This document shows, one piece after another, positions 1-5,038 of a DNA stretch of 5,038 bases; position 1 is the stretch's first letter; the number at the start of each line of letters is the position of its first letter. Where the stretch lies: the NCBI GenBank assembly GCA_018817365.1, contig JAHISY010000062.1, forward strand, positions 1 through 5,038, given 5' to 3'. Made by a program: the position numbers and the translations under genes. Under the pieces are notes generated by a model, which saw only the letters and a list, made by a program, of their open reading frames with translations, did not search any database and had not been told where the DNA came from. This DNA comes from Patescibacteria group bacterium. Lineage in GTDB: Bacteria > Patescibacteriota > Gracilibacteria > JAHISY01.

Positions 1-66
1 CAGAGAGCAGTAGAGGCTTTGGAAGAGGAAGTGAAAAGTGATGAAGTTTTGGTGAAAGACGATTGA
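1..66 (+). CDS. 3' end of an unrecognised gene with an acidic C-terminus
   Basis: Frame 1 is open from the window edge to a TGA at 64-66. It gives 21 residues rich in Glu and Asp, ending in VLVKDD. The composition fits a hydrophilic C-terminal tail, but the fragment is too short to assign to a family. It is called coding because the frame is open to the edge, and because an intergenic region with a promoter-like sequence and a new small ORF follow directly. A chance open frame of 21 codons cannot be excluded. Confidence 0.5.
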   Translation, partial: QRAVEALEEEVKSDEVLVKDD

Positions 67-105
67 GGTGGCGAAAGAAATAAAAAAATTGAAGTGCATC
101 TTTTG

Positions 106-114
106 TGTTAAAAT
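106..114 (+). promoter_or_regulatory. extended -10 promoter ahead of the small-protein/PIN cassette
   Basis: TGTTAAAAT matches the extended -10 pattern TGnTATAAT with one mismatch in the hexamer (TAAAAT at 109-114). No good -35 lies at 17 bases; TTGAAG at 89-94 is only 14 bases away, as is common when an extended -10 is used. A transcript would start near 120-122, leaving a leader of about 12 bases before the ATG at 133, too short for a normal ribosome binding site. No other convincing promoter is seen before 3052, so this may drive all four downstream rightward genes. Confidence 0.45.
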
Positions 115-132
115 AACGCCGAATTTAAAACC

Positions 133-279
133 ATGCCTTCAGTTAAAGCCATCTCGAGAAAAAGAATTCATAACCCTTCTACAGGGACTTATTTTTCTAT
201 AAGAGTCAGGACTACAAAAGCTGGCAACAAGGGCACAATTATGAAAAGATGGTCTTCTGCTGTAAAGAAAAAAAGATGA
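133..279 (+). CDS. very basic 48-residue small protein, candidate partner (antitoxin) of the PIN protein
   Basis: An ATG at 133 opens 48 codons ending at TGA 277-279. The product has 14 Lys/Arg and no Asp or Glu, beginning MPSVKAISRKR and ending AVKKKR, with a Gly/Ser/Thr-rich middle and one Trp (W40). I do not recognise the family. The stop overlaps the PIN start in ATGA (ATG 276-278, TGA 277-279), the arrangement expected for translational coupling, and an extended -10 promoter lies just upstream. By position it could be an antitoxin, but those usually have a DNA-binding domain plus an often acidic toxin-binding tail, and neither is visible. It could instead be a nucleic-acid-binding small protein. 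There is no Shine-Dalgarno sequence. The coding call rests on the overlap, the promoter and the strong composition bias. Confidence 0.6.
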   Translation: MPSVKAISRKRIHNPSTGTYFSIRVRTTKAGNKGTIMKRWSSAVKKKR

Positions 280-833
280 AGGTTTATTTTGATGCAAATA
301 TATGGATTGATCACGCGTGGGGGTTCTTTAATGAAAGCAAAAAGGTAAAAAAGCGGATTACAGAACTTTTCGATAAAATTGAATCCAAAAATATAGATGT
401 TGTAATCTCAACGTTTGTTAATGCCGAAATTTCTAACCACTTTAAAGATTGGATTCTTATGAAAAAATCAATTGAAGATGGCTTTAGTTATCGAGAATTT
501 CGAAGCATAAGAAAAAAATATAAATTAGAGAAAGTTGAGATTAAAAAGGTTGACGATGTGGCTAAAAAGATACTTCAACTAAATTGGGTGACCATCGTCG
601 AAAAAGAAACATTGCACGAGGAAGATTTGAAAATTTTTATGGAACTGACTTCGCAATATTCAATTGATTCAATTGATGCTTTGCACAGCATAATGGCCGC
701 AAAAACTAATTGTCGATATTTAATAACAAATGATGAAACTTTCATCGAACAGTTAAATCTTGCGTTAAAAGAAAACGATCTTCTAAATGAATTCAGCGCG
801 ATTACCTCAAAAAATTTTATAAATCTGAAATAA
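276..833 (+). CDS. PIN-domain protein, VapC-like ribonuclease (185 aa)
   Basis: PIN domains are metal-dependent RNases; in VapC toxins they cut tRNA or rRNA. All four acidic motifs are visible: D6 in VYFDANIWID at the N-terminus, E51 in NAEIS, D134 in SIDALHS, and D153 in the C-terminal ITNDETF. The catalytic site therefore looks intact. At 185 residues it is longer than a typical VapC (about 130); the extra length is a charged helical stretch around residues 60-115. The ATG at 276 is preferred over the in-frame ATG at 249 because the PIN fold begins directly with MKVYFDAN and because it overlaps the upstream stop. The gene is clearly richer in A+T than those downstream (481-540 is 16/60 G+C) and uses ATA isoleucine codons freely, which suggests separate acquisition. 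It ends 5 bases before threonine synthase. A toxin role is inferred; a stand-alone housekeeping RNase is possible. Confidence 0.85.
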   Translation: MKVYFDANIWIDHAWGFFNESKKVKKRITELFDKIESKNIDVVISTFVNAEISNHFKDWILMKKSIEDGFSYREFRSIRKKYKLEKVEIKKVDDVAKKILQLNWVTIVEKETLHEEDLKIFMELTSQYSIDSIDALHSIMAAKTNCRYLITNDETFIEQLNLALKENDLLNEFSAITSKNFINLK

Positions 834-838
834 TTTTC

Positions 839-2152
839 ATGCAAAAACTCTCTTGCATCACGTGCGGAAAGAAATTCGGAATCAATGAAAACCATGTTGT
901 TTGCGAATGCGGCGGACTCCTCGACATCATCCAGCCAATTGAAGAATTGAAACGGCTGAATTTGAAAAAAGTTTTCGATGAAAGATTGGGCAGCCGCGAA
1001 CTGCCAAATGCGAGCGGCGTGTGGCGTTATCGCGAGTTGCTTTTCGATGCGGAGAGAATAATCTCGCGTTTCGAAGGCAATACTCGTCTCTACCCCTCCG
1101 AGAAACTTTCGGCGAAACTCGGCGTCGAATTATTTTTCAAACATGAAGGCGAAAACCCCACCGGCAGTTTCAAAGATCGTGGAATGACGGTAGCTATCAC
1201 CGCCGGAGTGAATGCCGGCTGCCACAACTTCGTGTGCGCCTCGACCGGCAACACTTCCGCCAGCCTGGCTAGTTATTGTGCGGCTGCAGGCTTGCCTGCC
1301 GTAGCTTCAGCGAAGGTGGGACTGAACGGAATCGTGATTATTCCGAATGGAAAAATCGCGCTCGGGAAACTCTCGCAAGCCCTCGCTTTCGGCGCGAAAG
1401 TTTTGCAAATCGACGGAAATTTCGATGCGGCGATGAAATTGGTAAACGAGCTCGGCAAGAAATTTGATTCGAAAAATCCAGCAGATTCGATTTATGTTTT
1501 AAATTCGATAAACCCGTTTCGGATTGAGGGTCAGAAAACGATTGTTTTCGAAATTTTGCAGCAACTGAATTGGGATGCGCCCGATTGGATCGTACTGCCT
1601 GCTGGCAATTTGGGAAATACTTCCGCGTTTGGCAAAGCAATTTCCGAAGCTTTTGAGCTCGGTTTGATCGATCGGAAACCGCGAATCGCGGCAGTGCAAG
1701 CTGCCGGTGCGAATCCGTTTTTCAAATATTTCGAGAATAAATGGAAAAAATTCGAGGCAATGGAAAACCCCGAAACAATCGCCACCGCGATCAAAATCGG
1801 GAATCCGCAAAGTTTTTTGCGGGCGCGGCGGGCAGTCGAAGAAACAAACGGGGTAGTTTTGGAGGTTTCGGAAAATGAAATCATGGACGCGAAAGCAGAA
1901 ATCGACGCGGCGGGAATCGGCTGCGAACCAGCCTCCGCGTGCAGCCTCGCGGGTATTCGGCAACTCGTGGCGAACGGCAAGGTTAAAAAAGGTGAAAAAG
2001 TGGTGGGGGTTCTGACAGGTCATCTTTTGAAAGACCCAGACGCAACGATGAATTACCATGCCGGCAAACTCACGGGAATCGATTCAGCGCGCGCGAACCG
2101 ACCGCGACGAATCGAAGCAAGCGTGAAAGCGGTTTTGGCGGCAATCAAATAA
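839..2152 (+). CDS. thrC: threonine synthase, PLP-dependent, with N-terminal zinc ribbon
   Basis: Converts O-phosphohomoserine to threonine and phosphate, the last step of threonine synthesis, in the cytoplasm. The 437 residues begin with a zinc ribbon (C6-x2-C9 and C22-x-C24), found in many archaeal and bacterial threonine synthases. The fold-type II PLP domain follows: PLP lysine K112 in NPTGSFKDRG, Asn138 in STGNTSAS, the phosphate-binding loop PAGNLGNT (254-261), and LTGHLLKDP near 392-400. Residues 152-161 are an extra ten residues absent from the Thermus-type enzyme, encoded by a palindromic repeat (separate entry). They lie in the turn between a helix and the strand NGIVIIP, away from the PLP motifs, so activity is probably kept. 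The C-terminal basic tail is not distinctive. No Shine-Dalgarno sequence precedes the ATG; the zinc ribbon starting at residue 6 supports this start. It lies 5 bases after the PIN gene and 18 before argF. A related fold-type II lyase such as cysteate synthase is possible but less likely. Confidence 0.93.
   Translation: MQKLSCITCGKKFGINENHVVCECGGLLDIIQPIEELKRLNLKKVFDERLGSRELPNASGVWRYRELLFDAERIISRFEGNTRLYPSEKLSAKLGVELFFKHEGENPTGSFKDRGMTVAITAGVNAGCHNFVCASTGNTSASLASYCAAAGLPAVASAKVGLNGIVIIPNGKIALGKLSQALAFGAKVLQIDGNFDAAMKLVNELGKKFDSKNPADSIYVLNSINPFRIEGQKTIVFEILQQLNWDAPDWIVLPAGNLGNTSAFGKAISEAFELGLIDRKPRIAAVQAAGANPFFKYFENKWKKFEAMENPETIATAIKIGNPQSFLRARRAVEETNGVVLEVSENEIMDAKAEIDAAGIGCEPASACSLAGIRQLVANGKVKKGEKVVGVLTGHLLKDPDATMNYHAGKLTGIDSARANRPRRIEASVKAVLAAIK
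1286..1321 (+). repeat. short palindromic element inserted in frame within thrC
   Basis: GCAGGC (1286-1291) and GCCTGC (1294-1299) form a perfect inverted repeat with a 2-base loop. Overlapping it, CCTGCC (1295-1300) can pair with GGTGGG (1315-1320), with two T-G wobbles, around a loop that holds CTTC/GAAG. Bases 1292-1321 encode exactly ten extra residues (LPAVASAKVG, 152-161) compared with the usual spacing in threonine synthase, where AG is followed almost directly by the xxIVxIP strand. Removing these 30 bases restores a normal protein. On the minus strand the same bases encode TFAEATAGKPA, a peptide type I recall from repeat elements scattered through Patescibacteria genomes. That family link is from memory and unverified; the hairpins and the in-frame extra residues are seen directly. 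Confidence 0.72.
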
Positions 2153-2170
2153 TTTCTTTAAAATTCAAGC

Positions 2171-3052
2171 ATGCAAAAAAATTTTCTCTCGATTACCGAT
2201 CTTTCGAAAGATGAAATTCTCGAACTTTTGGAAGTGGCCGCGACGCAACGGCTGCGAGTCATTTCGGAAATGCTGCGGCATCAGCACCTCGCGCTTTATT
2301 TCGAGAAGCCGAGCCTCCGCACGAAAGCCAGCTTCGAGACCGGAATCAGCGAACTCGGCGGCAGCTTTTCATACTTCAGCGCAGTAGATACCGGTCAACT
2401 CGGCGAGCGGGAAAGTGTGGAAGATTTGGCAAAAACAATGAGTGAATACTTCGCCGCAATCGTGGTTCGCGTGTACAGCCACGCGAATCTCGAAAAATTC
2501 GCGGCGGTGGCGAGCGTGCCCGTCATCAATGCGCTCTCCGACCGCGAGCACCCCTGCCAAGTTTTGGCTGATCTTCTCACAATCCGCGAGAAATTGGGAA
2601 GATTGGAGGGATTCAAACTCGCTTTCCTCGGAGACGGGAATAATGTGGCGCTCTCTCTCGCGCTTGCTGCCGAGATTTTGGGATTTGAATTTATTCTGGC
2701 TGGTCCGAAAGATCACCACCTCAAATACGATCAGATCAAACAAACCGAAGACATTGACGCAGCCCTGCAAAATGCGGATGTGGTCTACACCGACACGTGG
2801 ACCAGCATGGGCGACGAAGCGGAAGAGGCGAAACGGAAAAAGCTTTTCCTGCCTTTTCAGCTGAATGCCGAGACACTCAAAAAAGCAGAAGCAAACGCAA
2901 TCGTGATGCATTGCCTTCCCGCTCACCGCGGAAAAGAAATCACGGACGAGGTGATCGACGGCGAGCAATCTGTTGTTTTTCAGCAGGCTGCGAATCGACT
3001 ACCCGTCCAAAAAGCTTTGCTTATTAAACTTTTTTCGAAGGCAACTGTTTAG
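2171..3052 (+). CDS. argF: ornithine carbamoyltransferase (compact, 293 aa)
   Basis: Makes citrulline from ornithine and carbamoyl phosphate in arginine synthesis, or runs in reverse in the arginine deiminase route; it acts in the cytoplasm as a trimer. Visible motifs, in order: N-terminal NFLSITDLS; the carbamoyl phosphate loop S48-L49-R50-T51-K52; R100 in VVRVYSH; HPCQ (127-130); GDGNNVALSL; the ornithine-binding loop DTWTSMG (208-214), which separates it from aspartate carbamoyltransferase; and HCLPAHRG (247-254). Two oddities stand out. The last residue of the usual S-x-R-T-R loop is Lys. The protein is shorter than the usual 305-330, mainly from a shortened segment between AGPKDHH and ADVVYTD. 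No other arginine gene is in the window. It lies 18 bases after thrC with no Shine-Dalgarno sequence (TTTAAAATTCAAGC before ATG). Its last 29 bases overlap the end of the opposite-strand prsW. Confidence 0.93.
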   Translation: MQKNFLSITDLSKDEILELLEVAATQRLRVISEMLRHQHLALYFEKPSLRTKASFETGISELGGSFSYFSAVDTGQLGERESVEDLAKTMSEYFAAIVVRVYSHANLEKFAAVASVPVINALSDREHPCQVLADLLTIREKLGRLEGFKLAFLGDGNNVALSLALAAEILGFEFILAGPKDHHLKYDQIKQTEDIDAALQNADVVYTDTWTSMGDEAEEAKRKKLFLPFQLNAETLKKAEANAIVMHCLPAHRGKEITDEVIDGEQSVVFQQAANRLPVQKALLIKLFSKATV

Positions 3053-3845
3053 TTTTGAAACGAACCGCGTACCACCACCCTCCGCCGATCAAAATCGGAA
3101 CGGTGAGAAACGCGAGGCTTTTTTCGAGAGGATTGAAAAATAAAAACGCGTTGAAAATCGCGTGAAGAAAAATCGCGAGGAACAATCCTTCGAGCACCAC
3201 CTCGCCGGAAGTGTGACCGTGCGCGGAATCTTTCTGGGGAAGAAGATGGCAAAGTGTGATGTGAAATGGTCGGCGAAGAACTTTCGCGAGATTGCGGAAA
3301 AAATGAGCGAGCGGTTTTTCGTGTTTTGATTTCGGAACAATTTTTTTGGCAACGAACGCGCACGCGTAAAAATAACCGAACGAGCCGGTGAAAATCGTGT
3401 GCGCGAGAATCGTGCCGAGTGAGCGGAAGAGGTAAAGATTCCAAAAATCAAGACTCAAACCTCCTGCCGAAAATTCGCGGAAGAAATAAAAAATGTTTTC
3501 CGCGAACGCGAAACCGAGCGCGATGAGAACCGCGAATTCGAAGCCGTCTTCCCATTTATCGAAATGGCTTTTGTTCAGCTCGACTCCCCCGATTAGCAAT
3601 AAACCTTTTAGGCTTTCTTCTAGAAACGCAAAGAAAATCAAAAGGACGAGTGGCGCTGCCCAAGAAAAAAAATCATATTCTCGCAAGATGAAAAGCGACA
3701 ACGCGGCGAAAATTCCGAAAAGAAAAAGTTGTGCCAAAACATGCGCCGGCTCCGGCTCCGCCAACCTTTTCCGCCAAAAAAACAGCCAGCCTGCTACCGG
3801 CGGCAAAGCGAGAATGGCGAAGACTGTTAGTTCTGTGAATCCCAA
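3024..3845 (-). CDS. prsW: PrsW-family glutamic-type intramembrane protease
   Basis: PrsW proteases (MEROPS M82, related to the CAAX-protease superfamily) cleave membrane proteins such as anti-sigma factors. The 273-residue protein has about seven hydrophobic segments (roughly 5-24, 38-53, 62-85, 103-122, 137-164, 217-237, 244-262). It carries the family motifs: E76-E77-x2-K80 (LEESLKG), E99-D100-G101, GFAFAENIFYF with E116 and N117, R141 with H149 (RSLGTILAHT), and H228 in LHAIFNAFLF. A charged loop with several His (about 168-216) is longer than the core fold needs. The only plausible start is TTG at 3845-3843: a TAA lies in frame at 3860-3858 and no ATG occurs anywhere in the frame. GGGGAAGT at 3853-3846 directly precedes it as a close-set ribosome binding site. 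The start lies inside the end of the lamin-tail gene (19-base overlap), implying co-transcription and coupling. The substrate is unknown; the neighbour is a candidate. The symbol denotes family membership, not shown orthology. Confidence 0.87.
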   Translation of the reverse strand: MGFTELTVFAILALPPVAGWLFFWRKRLAEPEPAHVLAQLFLFGIFAALSLFILREYDFFSWAAPLVLLIFFAFLEESLKGLLLIGGVELNKSHFDKWEDGFEFAVLIALGFAFAENIFYFFREFSAGGLSLDFWNLYLFRSLGTILAHTIFTGSFGYFYACAFVAKKIVPKSKHEKPLAHFFRNLAKVLRRPFHITLCHLLPQKDSAHGHTSGEVVLEGLFLAIFLHAIFNAFLFFNPLEKSLAFLTVPILIGGGWWYAVRFKTKQLPSKKV

Positions 3846-5038
3846 ACTTCCCCAAGTTTAGCGAAACGGAGGGAGAAGAAAACTGCGGCGAAGATGAGGA
3901 GCGCGAGAATCCACGCGGGGTTTTGATTTTTGAGGGGCGGGGAATTTGTCGATGAAAGAAGTTGGCTGCGAAGCAGTTTCGGAGCCGCCGCGAAATTTTT
4001 GAATGTGAAATTTCCCTCGGAATTTTCAACAAAAATTTTCCACTTCTCCCCCTCCCGCAATAATGCCCGCGCGAGAAGAACCGAACTTCCCTCCGGGAAT
4101 TTCACGAAAAATTCTCCGCTCGAATTTTCAATCACGAAACCCTCCTCTCCCGCGAAACGAATCGTTCCCTCGATTTTTTGAGAATCAAATTCGTTCGCAG
4201 CATTCGGAGTAGGAATCACAGTCTCGCGAAATTCGGAACCGTCGAACGCGAGCGCGCTGCCTTCCGGCGGACTTTCGAAATTAATTTCGGAAATCAGCCG
4301 CCCTTCGAAATCAAAAAGCCGCGCCGCCTCGCGACCGGAATTATTGAGCGCGATTTTGGTGAGCGGTCGCGAAAAAATTTTGAACTCGCCATGTTGGAGA
4401 ATCGTCGAGTCGGAAATCACGAAAGGATTACTCCCGCCTGCCGAATCGTCAAGTTGCCAGTTGCCGAGATTCACTGCGGTCAAACCGGAATTCCAAATTT
4501 CAATCCACTCCGCTGCGGAATCTTCTGCGACCGGATTCGCGAGAATCTCGGAAATTTGAATCGCGTCCGAAAGATCGCCATTCCGATTTTTTCGAACTTT
4601 TTTCGTTTTTGAAGAATGAATTTCCGGCGCGAAAATTTTATTCGCGGCAGCGGGAGTGGGAATCGCGGTTTCGCGAAATTCGGAACCGTCGAATGCGATC
4701 GCAACGCCCTCCCGAATTTTTTCGTACGAAAGCTCGGCAACCGACCGTCCCGTTGGCCACGCGAGCGAGATCGAGCCGCCGGAGTTTAACAGCGTGAGTC
4801 CGCTCTCCGCGCGCGCGAGAACGAGAAATCCGCCAGCTGGAATCGCGGAATTTTCAGGAAACGTGAATTTTTTGCGGCCAGCAGTGAGATGAAAATTCGA
4901 GAGATCAGCCGGTTCGCTTCCGAAATTTTCGAGTTCAATGAATTCCCCCTCCGCATCCAAACCCGCCGGATTCGGCAGAATTTCGGAGAGGCGAATGCTT
5001 TCCGTGAAAACTGGCGGCGTAAATTCTTCGGCTAAATC
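3827..5038 (-). CDS. lamin-tail-domain surface protein, C-terminally anchored (5' end outside window)
   Basis: The frame is open from the right edge to TAA at 3829-3827, giving the last 403 residues. Lamin-tail domain 1 covers about 15-136, starting IRLSEILPNPAG and followed by GEFIELENF, the signature of bacterial LTD proteins. A basic linker follows (about 140-157). Domain 2 covers about 160-284 (IQISEILANPVAED, EWIEIWNSG). Residues about 288-350 (GTIRFAGEEGFVIENSSGEF) resemble an OB-like beta barrel. One transmembrane segment lies at 375-392 (AWILALLIFAAVFFSLRF) with a short tail holding R391 and K394, which predicts an outside N-terminus. The TTG at 4960 is an internal Leu codon, since the LTD motif begins upstream of it. 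The visible part has no Met and no Cys. In bacteria LTDs occur in secreted or surface proteins and are thought to bind ligands or DNA; the precise role is unknown. The stop overlaps the start of prsW. Confidence 0.86.
   Translation of the reverse strand, partial: DLAEEFTPPVFTESIRLSEILPNPAGLDAEGEFIELENFGSEPADLSNFHLTAGRKKFTFPENSAIPAGGFLVLARAESGLTLLNSGGSISLAWPTGRSVAELSYEKIREGVAIAFDGSEFRETAIPTPAAANKIFAPEIHSSKTKKVRKNRNGDLSDAIQISEILANPVAEDSAAEWIEIWNSGLTAVNLGNWQLDDSAGGSNPFVISDSTILQHGEFKIFSRPLTKIALNNSGREAARLFDFEGRLISEINFESPPEGSALAFDGSEFRETVIPTPNAANEFDSQKIEGTIRFAGEEGFVIENSSGEFFVKFPEGSSVLLARALLREGEKWKIFVENSEGNFTFKNFAAAPKLLRSQLLSSTNSPPLKNQNPAWILALLIFAAVFFSLRFAKLGEVWDSQN
3846..3853 (-). promoter_or_regulatory. 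ribosome binding site for the TTG start of prsW
   Basis: On the minus strand the sequence reads GGGGAAGT followed directly by TTG. The G-rich core is Shine-Dalgarno-like, though only about 3-4 bases from the start, closer than usual. It lies within the last codons of the upstream lamin-tail gene, so ribosomes ending there could restart. It is the only Shine-Dalgarno-like sequence seen before a gene start in the window. Confidence 0.4.
4206..4257 (-). repeat. direct repeat copy in lamin-tail domain 2 (encodes AFDGSEFRETVIPTP)
   Basis: This stretch aligns without gaps to 4653-4704, exactly 447 bases (149 codons) away in the same frame. The core 4224-4246 (23 bases) is identical to 4671-4693. 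It encodes the last beta strand of lamin-tail domain 2 plus the following IPTPNAANEF. Identity at synonymous sites exceeds what two anciently diverged domains should keep, so local gene conversion or recent domain duplication is likely. Confidence 0.75.
4653..4704 (-). repeat. direct repeat copy in lamin-tail domain 1 (encodes AFDGSEFRETAIPTP)
   Basis: Partner of the repeat at 4206-4257. The 23-base core 4671-4693 is identical, with scattered differences on both sides. It encodes the end of lamin-tail domain 1 and the following IPTPAAANKIF, so both copies sit at equivalent places in their domains. Confidence 0.75.

Noticed and set aside
249..275. Earlier in-frame ATG at 249 as the start of the PIN protein
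   Set aside because: It adds MVFCCKEKK, which is not part of the PIN fold, lies deep within the upstream small ORF, and has no better start context than the overlapping ATG at 276.
575..895. 106-codon minus-strand open frame spanning the PIN/thrC junction
   Set aside because: It crosses the boundary of two real genes on the other strand, and its product has no recognisable motif.
1499..2059. 186-codon minus-strand open frame opposite thrC, and the 149-codon frame at 1531-1980
   Set aside because: Both are shadows of thrC with low-complexity products and no recognisable motif or start context.
2369..2968. 199-codon minus-strand open frame opposite argF
   Set aside because: It lies wholly antisense to a gene with complete family motifs, and its Cys/His/Arg-rich product has no domain pattern. 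Codon bias of argF explains the lack of stops.
3010..3040. Possible bidirectional terminator around AAAAAGCTTT and the T-run at 3030-3035
   Set aside because: No stable GC stem adjoins the T-run, and the bases are coding on both strands.
4250..4275. Possible second copy of the thrC palindromic element (CTTCCGGCGGACTT)
   Set aside because: It shares only a GC-rich core, lacks the GTAGCTTCAGCGAAGG centre, and is ordinary coding for PPEGSA in lamin-tail domain 2.
3493..4612. Plus-strand open frames opposite prsW and the lamin-tail gene (3493-3861, 3930-4181, 4178-4612)
   Set aside because: Their products are Arg/Lys/Ser-rich frame shadows; the minus-strand frames carry the conserved domains.
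4958..4960. TTG at 4960 as the start of the lamin-tail gene
   Set aside because: The frame stays open to the window edge, and the conserved motif IRLSEILPNPAG lies upstream of this codon.

Overview
The window looks like a piece of a Patescibacteria (Candidate Phyla Radiation) genome. This is an inference from four things: compact genes with tiny gaps, a lamin-tail-domain surface protein beside a PrsW-type membrane protease, mostly missing Shine-Dalgarno sequences, and a short hairpin repeat inserted in frame in a metabolic gene. I associate that kind of repeat with Patescibacteria from memory. TGA is used as a stop in at least two places, so the TGA-as-glycine code of Gracilibacteria/SR1 does not apply. 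No lineage below phylum can be fixed from the sequence.

Layout. Bases 1-66 are the end of an unrecognised rightward gene with an acidic C-terminus. Bases 67-132 are a short intergenic region with an extended -10 promoter. Bases 133-833 are an AT-rich two-gene cassette: a 48-residue, very basic small protein whose stop overlaps the start of a PIN-domain ribonuclease. The pair looks like a toxin-antitoxin module with an unfamiliar partner. Five bases later begins threonine synthase (839-2152), followed 18 bases later by ornithine carbamoyltransferase (2171-3052). All four rightward genes could be read from the single promoter near position 110. On the other strand, a lamin-tail-domain protein (entering from the right edge, 5038-3827) is followed by a PrsW-family intramembrane protease (3845-3024), with a 19-base overlap. 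The two strands meet tail to tail, and the last 29 bases of argF and prsW overlap.

How the genes relate. Threonine synthase and ornithine carbamoyltransferase are cytoplasmic amino-acid enzymes of different pathways and are linked here only by position. The leftward pair looks functional: a surface protein with two lamin-tail domains, a possible OB-like fold and one C-terminal membrane anchor is co-transcribed with an intramembrane protease that could cleave it.

Most notable points: a 30-base palindromic element that adds ten residues to threonine synthase without breaking the frame; the basic small protein plus PIN pair; and the complete absence of methionine codons (apart from a TTG initiator) over about 675 residues of the leftward genes.
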